In this document: piece after piece, positions 8,483 to 18,403 of the stretch
How positions within the stretch are numbered: the first letter of the stretch is position 1
Layout of the letters: each line of letters opens with the position of its first letter
Assembly (NCBI GenBank): GCA_013215145.1
Contig: JABSRP010000027.1
Span: 1 to 64,000 of the forward strand
Direction of reading: 5' to 3'
Source of the DNA: Pseudobacteriovorax sp.
GTDB taxonomy: Bacteria > Bdellovibrionota_B > Oligoflexia > Oligoflexales > Oligoflexaceae
Length of the DNA: 64,000 bases
The notes under the pieces: generated by a model
The model's database searches: none
Told to the model about the DNA's origin: nothing
The model's input: only the letters and a program-made list of their open reading frames with translations
Made by a program: the position numbers and the translations under genes

Positions 8483-9067
8483 ATGAAATTAAAACTTTCC
8501 ATTATTACATTAAGTTACTTGCTATTGTCAGCGTGCGGTAGTGATTCCAGCAGCGATCAGCCGGTTCCAGAGCAAAATACTGAGGATGTTGCGGAAAATC
8601 CCACGGAAACTCAGACCCCAGGCGATACAGATCCGGAAGCGAGCGATGCTGAAGTGGTCGAGAACGATAGCGGCGAATCCTTATTTCAATTTTATGAGAG
8701 TGGTGGTTTCGCCATTGGTGGTACCGATCCAGTAGCATACTTCACTGTTGGTGCACCCACAGCCGGATCCGATAGCTTCACCTACGATTGGTCGGGAAGT
8801 ACATGGAAGTTTGCTAGTCAGGAAAATTTGGACGCTTTCAAAGTGGATCCGAAAGCTTATGCTCCCCAGTTTGGTGGGTTCTGCGCTTATGCCGTTAGTA
8901 GAAATTACACAGCTAGCACGACTCCAGAGGCTTGGAACATCGTTGATGGGAAACTATACCTGAATCTAAGCCTAAGTGTTCGTTCAAGCTGGGCGGAGGA
9001 TATCCCAGGGAATATCGCTGCTGGAGACGCCAACTGGCCAGGTCTAAGAACTGCCATCAATCCATAG
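8483..9067 (+). CDS. YHS domain lipoprotein
   Basis: A 194-residue lipoprotein: signal peptide ending in LLSAC, then an acidic low-complexity linker (about 20-62), then a YHS-type domain. The domain shows FAIGGTDPVAYF, a WSGSTWKFASQENLDAF segment and GGFCAYAVS. In characterised relatives YHS domains bind metals or occur beside copper and mercury proteins, but most YHS lipoproteins are uncharacterised. It stands alone with its own terminator. Confidence 0.85.
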   Translation: MKLKLSIITLSYLLLSACGSDSSSDQPVPEQNTEDVAENPTETQTPGDTDPEASDAEVVENDSGESLFQFYESGGFAIGGTDPVAYFTVGAPTAGSDSFTYDWSGSTWKFASQENLDAFKVDPKAYAPQFGGFCAYAVSRNYTASTTPEAWNIVDGKLYLNLSLSVRSSWAEDIPGNIAAGDANWPGLRTAINP

Positions 9068-9097
9068 TTTCATAGTTTGTAGTTTAATATAGTCGTC

Positions 9098-9131
9098 AAG
9101 GGCTCCCGGGTTTTCCAGGGAGCCCTTTTTT
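9098..9131 (+). terminator. rho-independent terminator
   Basis: A 10-bp stem AAGGGCTCCC (9098-9107) / GGGAGCCCTT (9118-9127) with a T-run to 9131. It lies between the convergent YHS and subtilisin genes and serves the plus strand. Confidence 0.85.
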
Positions 9132-9145
9132 AAATTCTGCTTCTA

Positions 9146-10420
9146 TTATGGAGCAGGAGGAAATTGCGAGGAGATCAGGCTAATACCATCGATGATTCCT
9201 AGGCCGAATCCGAGATCTTGCCTAGCTTTAGAGAATCGAAAGAGATCGGACTTGACTGATTTCACATTGGATGCGGGATTGGCTTGGAGCAATAGGGCGA
9301 TCATGCCAACAGCATGGGGGGTTGCCATTGAAGTTCCAGACATGATTGCATATTCATTATTTGGTGCCGCCGAAATAGTTTCGACGCCCGGTGCTGAAAA
9401 ATCTGGTTTAGCAACGGAAATGATAGAGTTTTCTGTCGCCCAAAGGTTTGGACCACGACTGGAAAATGAGGCCAATCCTTCGTTCTGATCCACCGCGCCA
9501 ATGGCCAAAACTTCAGGGAAGGCGGCTGGAAAACCATTGGGAGATGTGCCGCTGTTTCCAGCTGCAAAAACGGGGATGATTCCTGTTGAAACCCATGATT
9601 GTATGATTCTGTGATAGGCTTCGAAAATACTGACATCTACTGGCTCGTTGGGAAGTCCTCCTCCCCAGGAGTTATTGACGACGTGAGGGAAATCGTCTGT
9701 GTCGGGATTGCCGTCAGGGTCTAGAATCCACTGCATTCCTTCTAGAATCCATGAATCAAACGCGGACCCACCAGCATCGAGGATCTTTCCGACCGTCATA
9801 TGAGCTTCCGGAGCCACACCAACCGAGACACCAGACACTGTGCCGGCTACATGAGTCCCGTGCCCATGATCATCGTAAGGGTAAGGCAAACGATTGACAA
9901 AGTCTTTGAACACGACTGGGCCTGTTACTGAAGCAAATTCCGGATGCCGACTCTGAATCCCCGTATCTAACACAGCAACACGAACTCCTTTACCCAGTAA
10001 ATCAGGGTACATGGAGCGGATTTGAGGTATGCCTAGGTAACGAAGACCCCAGGCCTGTTCGTTGACTTCACTCACCTGCCGTGGAGCATGTGGTTGCTGA
10101 AGAAATTGCCTACGCTTGTTCTCGATGATTGATTTTATATAGTCTTTGTTTTCCAACTTAGACTTTGTGGATTCACTCATGTTGACCACGATGGATCTCG
10201 CGGCCCAAAGATCATTGGTGATACGAATGTTGGAGTTTAATTGTACATCTTCGTATAGCCTGGCGATATCGCGCCTGTTTTCGGCCTTGTAGGTCTCGAT
10301 CATTTTGGACATCGGCTGAAAAGTTGTTTGATCGTTACTCTTGTCGAAGACGACGATGTAAGATCCCGCGAAAACACTTGTGCTAATAAAAAAACTAGCT
10401 AAACAGGTAAAAATTTTCAT
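9146..10420 (-). CDS. secreted subtilisin-like serine protease (S8)
   Basis: A secreted S8 protease. It has a Sec signal peptide (MKIFTCLASFFISTSVFAG), an I9-like propeptide of about 90 residues, then the catalytic domain. The triad is visible: VAVLDTG (Asp), DDHGHGTHVAG (His) and SGTSMATPH (Ser), with NNSWGGG and AAGNSG for the oxyanion hole region. The start is taken at 10420 (GGAG upstream), where the ATG overlaps the stop of the upstream lipoprotein gene by 4 bases, so the pair is translationally coupled. No C-terminal sorting domain follows the catalytic domain. Confidence 0.93.
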   Translation of the reverse strand: MKIFTCLASFFISTSVFAGSYIVVFDKSNDQTTFQPMSKMIETYKAENRRDIARLYEDVQLNSNIRITNDLWAARSIVVNMSESTKSKLENKDYIKSIIENKRRQFLQQPHAPRQVSEVNEQAWGLRYLGIPQIRSMYPDLLGKGVRVAVLDTGIQSRHPEFASVTGPVVFKDFVNRLPYPYDDHGHGTHVAGTVSGVSVGVAPEAHMTVGKILDAGGSAFDSWILEGMQWILDPDGNPDTDDFPHVVNNSWGGGLPNEPVDVSIFEAYHRIIQSWVSTGIIPVFAAGNSGTSPNGFPAAFPEVLAIGAVDQNEGLASFSSRGPNLWATENSIISVAKPDFSAPGVETISAAPNNEYAIMSGTSMATPHAVGMIALLLQANPASNVKSVKSDLFRFSKARQDLGFGLGIIDGISLISSQFPPAP

Positions 10421-11301
10421 TTTTGGATCTCCATTTTGTTTGATTTTTGTACCTTTTGATTCCAAATAGTCTGTAGATTGTTAACGAAGGAAACTCGAAC
10501 TCCTTTACGCTGTAGTGTTGCCGGAGTATTTAAGCTCATCTTCTTTTCGATGACTTTGCCACCGTTGACAGTAGCTTTCACCATTCCATTAAAGCCTTCG
10601 GGAAAGGTGGTTTCCAACCAAGAAGCAAGCTTTTGCTTTGTTCCGGGCGAAAACTGAAGATTGATTCCTGATTGCACAATATTACTTTGTACTAAGGCAG
10701 GGTTCTCGAATAGAAACATCTCTTCGCCAAACTGAAGACTTTGAACGACGTAGTTTAATGCTCCATTACTTGCTAGTTTTGCTTTGTTAAGGGTTTGTAA
10801 ACGCCAGTTGATTGTAGCTAGAGCGCTTGATACATTAGTGAATGACTTAGCGAAGATACCCTCTTCACTTAAGTTGCGATCATCGACCTCGTCCATTGAT
10901 ATGTCGTAGTCAACTGTCAACAAAACCTTCGAATCCTCTGGCAAAAAGATAGTTCCTTCTTTAGGAAATGAAATCATTTGAATCTGCGAACCACGGTAAG
11001 GCAGTTTGTGCCGGTAGAAGGTTCCATCACTATTGCTTCGTGCATTGGATGAATAGGTATAGACCTCGGGGTAAAGTCTTGTTGTGATCGACTCGACGCC
11101 ACCACCACCAGGGGAATTGTCATAGCTGGTTTCATAGATCCAAAGGCCGTCTTCGTCAAGGACCTCGAAATCAAGTCGAGACTCTCCGTTGGTTTTGACT
11201 CCGGGTTGACCCGGATAGGTGGCGATTCCGCACGATGTCAGCGCCCAGGCAGAGGCGATGGTAAATGCAAGCACCGTGGATCTTGCCATTGATTGATTCA
11301 T
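10417..11301 (-). CDS. lipoprotein of unknown function, coupled to subtilisin
   Basis: A 294-residue lipoprotein (signal ending in ALTSC). The mature part looks like soluble beta-rich sequence with a glycine run (GGGG) at about residue 67, and I recognise no family. ATG at 11301 has AGGAG 7 bases upstream. The ATGA overlap with the protease gene means equal expression; a chaperone, inhibitor or surface anchor for the protease is possible but unproven. Confidence 0.75.
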   Translation of the reverse strand: MNQSMARSTVLAFTIASAWALTSCGIATYPGQPGVKTNGESRLDFEVLDEDGLWIYETSYDNSPGGGGVESITTRLYPEVYTYSSNARSNSDGTFYRHKLPYRGSQIQMISFPKEGTIFLPEDSKVLLTVDYDISMDEVDDRNLSEEGIFAKSFTNVSSALATINWRLQTLNKAKLASNGALNYVVQSLQFGEEMFLFENPALVQSNIVQSGINLQFSPGTKQKLASWLETTFPEGFNGMVKATVNGGKVIEKKMSLNTPATLQRKGVRVSFVNNLQTIWNQKVQKSNKMEIQK

Positions 11302-11464
11302 GATATGCTCCTAATCTATGATTGATACCTAAGGTTATCTCTAATCACTAGAAGGTAGGACAGACTAAGACTGCCTAGAGCGAGATACTTGAAGAAAATA
11401 GGATTTTTTGTCATGGATTAGATTCCCTCAAAGGGAAACGTCAGCCTAATACGAGGTGCTAGTT

Positions 11465-12364
11465 TTGTTCGCATTTTTTTTATGTTTTTTTATTGGCATG
11501 TGGTTTAGGGGGACTAGCATTGGCGACGGAATTTGGACTTATCTTACACGGATAGTGTTTGATAAAAAATTGCCAGAATTCTTCGATAATCAGGATCTTT
11601 TACTAAACGAAGAGCGCCACTATCCTACGAGTTGGGGTAACGTAGGTTATTGGAAAGGTACCTCTAGCTTTCCTGAAGCTGGTGAAAATCTTGCCAAAGA
11701 ACTTGGTTATTTTGCCAATCTTGCGACAAGAGATGTGATATTAGACGTTGGTTTTGGAATGGGGCAGCAATTTTATATTTGGCTAGGTTATTTTCACGTT
11801 AATCACTGTCACGGTATCAATATTTCTAAGGCTCAGACTGATTATTGTAGAAAACATGTTCTTCCCGTTTTTAAAAGCAAGCTCGATATCTTTCACGGAA
11901 CGATTGAAACTGTGAACTTGCCTAATGAGATGTTTACCAAAGTATTAGTTCTCGACGCGATCTATCATTTCTCTGATAAATCTAAGTTTTTTGGAATGGT
12001 CTTCGATTATCTGCAGAAGGGGGGTGTATTAGCGTTTACAGATATGGCAATTAGAACAGATAAAAAACTCCCCTTCTTTGTAAAACACTTGCTGCGACTC
12101 GGGGGAATCCCAACCGTTAACCAAAATACCATAGATGAGTTAAAACGAAGCTTGAGCCAACAGGGCTACGAGAACATCGAAGTCATTGATATTTCGCCAT
12201 TTATCTTCGACGGATTTCATCAATTTCTGCGAGAGTTTGGTCACGGGCAAAAATCTAGGCTAAGGCCTTATTTATTACTGCGGTATTGGATGGCTGCAAT
12301 TTTTACTAAACATCTAGCAAGCAAGTATATTCACTATGTTATGGTCAAAGCGAAAAAATCCTAA
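11465..12364 (+). CDS. membrane-anchored class I SAM-dependent methyltransferase
   Basis: About 299 residues. An N-terminal hydrophobic segment is followed by a class I methyltransferase fold. Motif I reads VILDVGFGMGQQ (about 93-104), then GINISKAQ, close to the tocopherol/cyclopropane-type methyltransferases, and a VLVLDAIYHF motif-II region. The substrate cannot be read from sequence; a lipid or a membrane-bound small molecule is plausible. TTG at 11465 is preferred because GAGGTG lies 6 bases upstream; GTG at 11456 is the alternative. Confidence 0.8.
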   Translation: MFAFFLCFFIGMWFRGTSIGDGIWTYLTRIVFDKKLPEFFDNQDLLLNEERHYPTSWGNVGYWKGTSSFPEAGENLAKELGYFANLATRDVILDVGFGMGQQFYIWLGYFHVNHCHGINISKAQTDYCRKHVLPVFKSKLDIFHGTIETVNLPNEMFTKVLVLDAIYHFSDKSKFFGMVFDYLQKGGVLAFTDMAIRTDKKLPFFVKHLLRLGGIPTVNQNTIDELKRSLSQQGYENIEVIDISPFIFDGFHQFLREFGHGQKSRLRPYLLLRYWMAAIFTKHLASKYIHYVMVKAKKS

Positions 12365-12739
12365 GATTCTATAAGAAATTGATACAATTGGGGTGCCTCA
12401 AAAAGCAGACAGTTGTCTCTATGCTGGTACAATTGCCGGTAGAAAATTCGGCAAATCGAAGTGTTTCCTTCGCTAACATTAAGAATCAATAAGATGCTGA
12501 TATCAAAGCTCATTCGATCATTAAGCAACAGTATTTTGACCCCAAAATCAAAAGTCTGCCTGCCTTCTGCGACACCCTCAAGGCTTTTAAAACCACTAAA
12601 ATATAAGACTCAAACCGATTATGCTGACAAAATAAACCTCGTCGTTGTATAACGATTTTCCATTGGATAACCTTATTTTTTAGAGGTTCTTGCTTTTTTA
12701 GAGCTAGTCTCTTGCAAGCGAACGCCGTAAACGAAGGAA
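12365..12739. other. intergenic stretch, no convincing gene
   Basis: A 63-codon open frame (12461-12652) has no ribosome site, signal peptide or motif and is probably chance. A short hairpin TTGCCG/CGGCAA (12433-12454) is not followed by a T-run. The promoter of the polysaccharide synthase gene should lie in the right half. Confidence 0.4.
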
Positions 12740-14179
12740 ATGATATTGAATATCGAAAACTTGATAGCAGACCATGAAAACTGGCTTTGGATAATATCCA
12801 TATTTGTTTTGCCTTATGTTGTGGCCGAGCTAGCGCTTTTCTTTACGGTTCTAGTGAAGAGCAATCGATACTGGTCGAGTGATAAGAAAAAGTTACAGCT
12901 TTCAGACAACACTCCATTAGCACCAATCTCTGTGCTGGTTCCTGCCTTTAATGAGGAAAAAGTCGTTGTAGAGGCGATTAAGTCGATTCTGAAATCCGGC
13001 AACTCAGAAACAGAGGTTATTGTTATCAATGATGGGTCGACGGATAATACCATTGAGGTGTTGAAAAACTCTTTTGAACTTGTTCCGGCTCATCACCTGC
13101 CACGGGATATTCTAAGTTCTTCTCCTGTAAAGCAAGTTCTACTGTCCAAGACATACCCTAATCTGAAAGTTATCGATAAGCTTTTATCAGGTAAAGGCAA
13201 GGCAGACGCTCTAAACACTGGTATAGGGTATGCCCGGAATGAGCTTGTATGTGTGGTGGATGCTGATTCCATGCTTGAAGCCGATTCACTGAAGCGACTT
13301 AGTCAACCCTTTAAAGCAAACCCAGAGACAGTTGCAGTTGGTGGAGCTGTGCGCTGCGGTAATTCAAGAAAAAAAATTCTACCTTTTAGAGGCTTTAATC
13401 CTCTCATTTGGGCTCAAGACATAGAGTATGCGCGAATTTTTTATATGGATCGAGTTGTCTTGAGTTCCTTCAATCTTAACTATATCATCTCGGGCGCATT
13501 CGGCATGTTTCGCAGAACCGCCCTTTTAGCTGTGGGCGGGTACCGATCAAACTTAGCCGAGGATATGGATCTTACCTTGAGGCTTCATCGGTATTTTCGT
13601 GAGGCAAATGTTCCCTATAGTATCAGCCATGCTCCAAAAGCAACCTGCTGGACGGAAGTGCCTTTCAATCTTGAGATCTTCAAGAAGCAACGATCTAGGT
13701 GGCACGCTGGTTTTGTTCAGGGGGTCTTGGGTCATCTCGATATTGTTGGTCACAAGAAGTTTGGAGGATTCGGTAAAGTCATTCTCCCCTATTGCAGTCT
13801 AACACTATTAGAACCTTTTTTCGTGGCAATGTCTCTGATGCTTACGATAACTGGATTAATGTTGCCTGAGTTTAAAATGCCTATAATTTTGGCTTTCATC
13901 GGCGCACATGTTCTTTTTTCTTTGACCTATCTTCAGGCATTGGTTTTGCTAGAACGACAAAATGATAAACCTTCTAGGGGGCGAGTGGCTCGTGACTATA
14001 TTTGCTGGCTGCTATTTGGGAAGTTCTTTGATGGTCTTTCTTTTGTTTTGAGACTTTTTGGGTTTTTGAAGTTTTTTCGCAAGGAAACCTCATGGGGAAA
14101 AATGGAAAGACGCGGTATGGTAAGAGATTACAAGATCACACCTACTCAAACAATTTCTAGTAAAAGAGTTGAAGCATGA
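12740..14179 (+). CDS. membrane glycosyltransferase family 2 (polysaccharide synthase-like)
   Basis: A processive GT2 enzyme of the PgaC/hyaluronan-synthase kind, 479 residues. One N-terminal membrane helix precedes the GT-A domain, with SVLVPAFNEE, INDGSTDN, the DxD site VVDADS, the acceptor aspartate in AEDMD and the QxxRW motif (KQRSRWHAG). At least two to three membrane helices follow. Such enzymes polymerise sugars and pass the chain across the inner membrane. The next gene, an acyltransferase, overlaps its stop (ATGA), suggesting the polymer is O-acylated. Confidence 0.88.
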   Translation: MILNIENLIADHENWLWIISIFVLPYVVAELALFFTVLVKSNRYWSSDKKKLQLSDNTPLAPISVLVPAFNEEKVVVEAIKSILKSGNSETEVIVINDGSTDNTIEVLKNSFELVPAHHLPRDILSSSPVKQVLLSKTYPNLKVIDKLLSGKGKADALNTGIGYARNELVCVVDADSMLEADSLKRLSQPFKANPETVAVGGAVRCGNSRKKILPFRGFNPLIWAQDIEYARIFYMDRVVLSSFNLNYIISGAFGMFRRTALLAVGGYRSNLAEDMDLTLRLHRYFREANVPYSISHAPKATCWTEVPFNLEIFKKQRSRWHAGFVQGVLGHLDIVGHKKFGGFGKVILPYCSLTLLEPFFVAMSLMLTITGLMLPEFKMPIILAFIGAHVLFSLTYLQALVLLERQNDKPSRGRVARDYICWLLFGKFFDGLSFVLRLFGFLKFFRKETSWGKMERRGMVRDYKITPTQTISSKRVEA

Positions 14180-15363
14180 TAAGGCGAAGGGAGCTGCCGG
14201 CGATATCAGGTATTCGTCTGTTAGCTATTCTTCAACTTGTTATTCTCCATAGTGTTGCACACCACCGTGTAGTTTTCGGGAATACTGGTTTTTTTGATTC
14301 GCTTCCTGCTCCTTTGAATGGTCTGTTGCTTTCGGGTCCAACCGCAACAGGCCTCTTTTTTATCCTTTCTGGATTTATCCTGACTTATGTTTATTATGAT
14401 GAGGGAAAACGTGATATCAGGATTCCATTTAGGCAGTTTTTCTTAAATCGAGTGTCTCGCATTTATCCGTTACATATCTTGATGTTGGTCTTCTTAGCCG
14501 CAATTCTTGGATTCTCTGGCTCTTTCCAAGATTGGTTGATTAATGCCATTTTAGCTCAAACTGTCGTACCGACAACCATAAATAGTTGGAACACCCCAGC
14601 TTGGGCTGCGAGTACTATGGTTGTCTTCTACATTTTTTTTCCTATTCTGTTGCGAAATCTTGCGCGGATTCCTGGATCCTTTTTCGGCATCTTAGGGCTA
14701 TTGCTCTTTGCGATAAATCTGGGATTATGTGGACTTTTTCTCGAGCACTTCGAAGCATATGGGTCGGAAATACGAAAGACTATTATCTTGTGGTTTTATT
14801 ATTCTCCGGTCATTTGGATCGCTTACTTCGTCTCTGGAATTCTCGCTGGCTTGTTTTTTATTGGTCATATGGAGCTAAAAAAGCAGTGGATATGGGTTAT
14901 CTTAGGAACAGCTGTCGCACTCTTTTACGGGTTTTCGTTGACGAAAGTGTCGGCGACTCCCCATGTTTTCATGCGCCATTCCTTAATGCTGCCATCCCAG
15001 GTTTTGCTGGTTTTGACTTTGGCTTACGGTCACGGGATTTTGGCGGATATTTGTAAGCGTCCGATAATGGTAAGATTATCTAAGGCTAGTTTCACCATGT
15101 ATCTGCTCCACTCGCCCTTGCTTACGGTTTTTGTTCCTCTTTTCAAAGGGTATGGCGAACTTCCCGTTTGGGGATTTTTCAGTTTTATTCTTTTATTGCT
15201 CGCTTGCTCTCTCGTCTTGGAAGATCATTTCGTTGAACCTATTCGTCGGTTTATTATGTCGCGACTCGGTTATGGTCGAAGTTCTGCAAAGAAAGACTCG
15301 TCTATTATGACGCCAAATCTAGAAGAAATTCGGGCCAGGGTTGTTCATCGCAACCCTGTTTGA
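14176..15363 (+). CDS. membrane acyltransferase family 3 (O-acetyltransferase-like)
   Basis: A 395-residue polytopic protein of the acyltransferase-3 family, with about ten membrane helices. The N-terminal segment has the family pattern GIRLLAILQLVILHSVAHH, including a conserved histidine. These enzymes move acyl groups, often acetyl, onto extracytoplasmic sugars. Translational coupling to the GT2 synthase points to modification of that polysaccharide. A long hairpin terminator follows. Confidence 0.87.
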   Translation: MIRRRELPAISGIRLLAILQLVILHSVAHHRVVFGNTGFFDSLPAPLNGLLLSGPTATGLFFILSGFILTYVYYDEGKRDIRIPFRQFFLNRVSRIYPLHILMLVFLAAILGFSGSFQDWLINAILAQTVVPTTINSWNTPAWAASTMVVFYIFFPILLRNLARIPGSFFGILGLLLFAINLGLCGLFLEHFEAYGSEIRKTIILWFYYSPVIWIAYFVSGILAGLFFIGHMELKKQWIWVILGTAVALFYGFSLTKVSATPHVFMRHSLMLPSQVLLVLTLAYGHGILADICKRPIMVRLSKASFTMYLLHSPLLTVFVPLFKGYGELPVWGFFSFILLLLACSLVLEDHFVEPIRRFIMSRLGYGRSSAKKDSSIMTPNLEEIRARVVHRNPV

Positions 15364-15383
15364 AGATCCTTTGCCTTCAATAA

Positions 15384-15436
15384 AAAAGCAACTATAAAGA
15401 GCCTGGCCTGTGCCTCTTGTGTAGTTGCTTTTCTTT
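15384..15436. terminator. long hairpin terminator between convergent genes
   Basis: AAAAGCAACTA (15384-15394) pairs with TAGTTGCTTTT (15422-15432), with an inner AAGAG/CTCTT pairing. A-rich and T-rich arms flank it, so it can stop transcription from both sides. Confidence 0.75.
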
Positions 15437-15483
15437 TCCAAGAGTGTTTATTTAACCTTAGCTGTCACCTCATTTAAGCAGGA

Positions 15484-16737
15484 TTATTCTACAAAACCTA
15501 AATAGTCACAGAAATCCTCAGAAGCTGTGTCGGGTTCATAGCCAAGTAAACCCAATTCAGGATTAGAGTCTATAAGTGATGTCGCCTCTACGGTAACAGA
15601 GGAAAGTTCGAGACCCCTATTGATGCGAGCAAGAATTTGAGGGCTCAGTTCGCGATTCATTTGTGTCCATTTTAGTCTTCGATCTGCGCATGAATTGCTT
15701 TGAGCATCTATAGGCTCGACAATTGCTACCGATTGGGAAACGTTCCAATACTTGCGGGCTATGTGCGCCTCAATAAGATTTGCAAAATCCTCGCGAGAAT
15801 TAAAGTAAGAGTAAAGTTTCAGACCAGCTCCAGCTTCAAAATCCCTGGCGATAGACGAAGGGGTTGCATTGAGTAATTCTTGCGATGCTTCTGCCCCTGC
15901 GAAAAAATACTTAGCTGCTTGATCCAGAAGGTCGGAGTCATGAGGCGATTCTTGGGTCAAGGTGCTACTTAAAATGGTATTCTGCTGCTGAATCAGTTGG
16001 AAAAGTGTGCGCGATCCATCTAGGTTGTTACCCCCTAAGGCAGCGGTATAATCCATAGCGTGAGCAAGTTCATGAGCCAAAAGCATGCCGATTCTTAGAC
16101 TCAAAGACTCAAGGCTTCGCTCTAAGCGAAAGGTTGGTGTATCGTCGACAAAGTCAAAGGAATAGACGCGAAACGATAGCTCATCTTTTCGAAAGTTCTG
16201 CGACCGGCAATCTTCCAGATCTGACAGCGTTGCCCGTTCATCTTCCGTCAACCAAAAACCGCTAGGATCGAGAATTATGGCGCCATGAGCTGTCCAGTAG
16301 TGAGAGGGTCTGGCATCCTTTGAAATCACAACCGCGGTGACATGGCGAAACATTTGAACCAATTCATCGGGATAGGAGTCGAGCATCTGGGAAAAACGCT
16401 CTTTCATCCACCTGTGAGTGGCTACGGTTCTGTCCAAAACATCTGCTCGCGTTATTGGCGACGCATCGGTTGAGATTAATGGTAATGTTGCGTAATTGCA
16501 GTAATTTTCGCCTTGGAACAGGATGCATTGATTGATGACGTCTTCCCAGCTTGTTTCGTCACTGAAGCTCTTTAAGGTTGTACGAGCTTCGTAAAATGTC
16601 GACGGTGTCGAACACGTCAACTCACTATTTGTGGGTTCATCGGGGCGGTCTTTTTTTCCGCAAGAAAGACTAAGTGACAGAATTCCTGCGGCGATAAGGG
16701 GAAGGTGCCTAACAACGTTACTTGACTTTGTAACCAT
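15484..16737 (-). CDS. lipoprotein with HExxH metallopeptidase motif
   Basis: A 417-residue lipoprotein (signal ending in LSLSC). It carries a zincin motif, LLAHELAHAMDY at about 222-233, so it may be a zinc peptidase; the third metal ligand cannot be identified with confidence. No named family is recognised. It lies 57 bases downstream of the trypsin-like protease gene on the same strand, with GGAG before its ATG, so the two are probably one operon of secreted peptidases. Confidence 0.75.
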   Translation of the reverse strand: MVTKSSNVVRHLPLIAAGILSLSLSCGKKDRPDEPTNSELTCSTPSTFYEARTTLKSFSDETSWEDVINQCILFQGENYCNYATLPLISTDASPITRADVLDRTVATHRWMKERFSQMLDSYPDELVQMFRHVTAVVISKDARPSHYWTAHGAIILDPSGFWLTEDERATLSDLEDCRSQNFRKDELSFRVYSFDFVDDTPTFRLERSLESLSLRIGMLLAHELAHAMDYTAALGGNNLDGSRTLFQLIQQQNTILSSTLTQESPHDSDLLDQAAKYFFAGAEASQELLNATPSSIARDFEAGAGLKLYSYFNSREDFANLIEAHIARKYWNVSQSVAIVEPIDAQSNSCADRRLKWTQMNRELSPQILARINRGLELSSVTVEATSLIDSNPELGLLGYEPDTASEDFCDYLGFVE

Positions 16738-16794
16738 CGGTTGTCGATCTCCTGCTGTGGAAAAGAGGTCAAAAGAGAAAAACCTAAAACCGAA

Positions 16795-18018
16795 TTAGTA
16801 AGCCCCATCAGAATTGCTAGGACTGTTTCGGCATGTGTTTCTGTCTATTGTTCCCTCTAAGTCAATCTTAAGCCAGCCATCAGGCAAGCGTTCGATCACT
16901 CTAACCCAAGTTGTGTCAGAGATAATTCCGAGGACATTAGCACGGTTTGAAGGAGAAGATCTTACCGATTCTCCATTCATTTCGTTAAAAATGCTGGACT
17001 CGGACCTTATCGTGACGTTTGCATATTTTTCAATGCAGGTTTGGCGATTTTCACCGCATGTCGTGGCGTCGGCGTGAACGTAACCAGTAAATCTGACAAT
17101 GTCACGATCGATATCTGGGTTTTGAATGTCGAGAAATCTAATGGCTGCTGGGTCTTCAACGATTGTGTGGGTTTCAGATTCGGAGTCCCAGTATTTCAAT
17201 GCGATGGGCTGTCCCCACATGTCCGGACTTAGGTCGCAAGTTTTTGGCACATTCAAAAAGGGTTGTAAGATCCATGATGAATTCGGTCTTGGATCTGATG
17301 CCAGAGATTCGGAAAAATCTTCACAAGCGACGGGACCTCCAGAAATCACGCCTGTGAGACCCCAGTGGTCGCCTATTTTCCGAAAGATTGGGCCCCCAGA
17401 GTCTCCGTTACACACCGCAGCCTGATCAGCGCGACCTCGAAACCTCAGAATTGAGGGGTAAACTGATCCGTCTTCATATTCAACTTCAGATAAAAACTGA
17501 TCAAACTTGGTTGTCCCCCATCGGAGAAATTCAGCGAAATTATCCCTCTCGCTTCCTGTCTGACCGTAACCAGCGATGACAACGCTATCATATTTCCTGA
17601 GCCGAGCACTCGGCGGAAAAATTTTGGCCGGATAATAACCTTGCGGCAAATTTTCGATCTGCAAAACAGCGAGGTCAAGTGTTGGGTGAATTCTTGGGGT
17701 TCCTAGTGCAACCCGTCCGTAACGGACCGAACGGAGATCTGGTCCGAACCTGACGACTATTGACTGAGCATCCTCGACAAAGTCTAGGCAGTGTGCAGCA
17801 GTTAGGATTTTATCTTCGGCCACAATCGTACCAGAACAATAATTGAATCCAGCATCCAAAATTACGGTCGATTCGCTTACGATTTTTGGTGCGGTTAATA
17901 TGGAAAGCTCGGACCGGATAATGCTCAGGTCGGAGGTCTCTGGTTCGGGCTTGTGGCAGCCTGTCAGTGAAGAGTAGGCCAAGGTCACTAATGCAAAAAT
18001 GGTTGTTTGAAATCTCAC
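16795..18018 (-). CDS. trypsin-like serine protease lipoprotein (S1) with SH3-like C-terminus
   Basis: An S1 protease with a lipobox (SSLTGC). The triad is visible: LTAAHC (His), LDLAVLQ (Asp) and CNGDSGGP (Ser). About 150 further residues include an SH3b-like stretch near the end (VRSSPSNRANVLGII, WVRVIERLPDGWLKI). GTG at 18018 is preferred: GGAG lies 8 bases upstream and it gives a clean signal peptide; an in-frame ATG at 18030 lacks a ribosome site. A perfect TATAAT -10 hexamer (minus strand, 18064-18069) lies about 50 bases upstream. Confidence 0.88.
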   Translation of the reverse strand: MRFQTTIFALVTLAYSSLTGCHKPEPETSDLSIIRSELSILTAPKIVSESTVILDAGFNYCSGTIVAEDKILTAAHCLDFVEDAQSIVVRFGPDLRSVRYGRVALGTPRIHPTLDLAVLQIENLPQGYYPAKIFPPSARLRKYDSVVIAGYGQTGSERDNFAEFLRWGTTKFDQFLSEVEYEDGSVYPSILRFRGRADQAAVCNGDSGGPIFRKIGDHWGLTGVISGGPVACEDFSESLASDPRPNSSWILQPFLNVPKTCDLSPDMWGQPIALKYWDSESETHTIVEDPAAIRFLDIQNPDIDRDIVRFTGYVHADATTCGENRQTCIEKYANVTIRSESSIFNEMNGESVRSSPSNRANVLGIISDTTWVRVIERLPDGWLKIDLEGTIDRNTCRNSPSNSDGAY

Positions 18019-18403
18019 AGGAGGCTCCATTTGACAAAGTGTAGTTACCTTGGTTCTTGCATGATTATACTAAACTTTACAAGCATATAATGCCTTGAAA
18101 CTAAGTAAACCGACTAAAAAACGTGTCATGTAGATTCAATGGAGTTATCAACCTGGCTAACAAAAAAGCAGGGTTTTGATATCTCTAGATAAGGAAAATA
18201 ATATTAGATAGTTACGGTGCCTAAGGTTTCTCTTATTGACTCGCGCGGGTTAAGTTTTGGTAGGAGATGTTGGTGCTCACAGTAGGACTTTCTAAATTTG
18301 ATTAGTTTAAACAGACTGCATTTTTATACATACTGAGGCATCTTGATCGAGATTATGGGTCTGGATCTGAGTTTCGATAGTCTAGACTTGTGTTGCGGTC
18401 AAC
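18019..18403. other. intergenic stretch with a minus-strand promoter element
   Basis: No gene is visible. On the minus strand TATAAT (18064-18069) is placed suitably for transcription of the S1 protease gene, though no good -35 is seen. The remainder is AT-rich without a clear hairpin. Confidence 0.45.

Noticed and set aside
12461..12652. 63-codon frame between the methyltransferase and polysaccharide synthase genes
   Set aside because: Composition is unlike a protein domain, and no start signal is seen.
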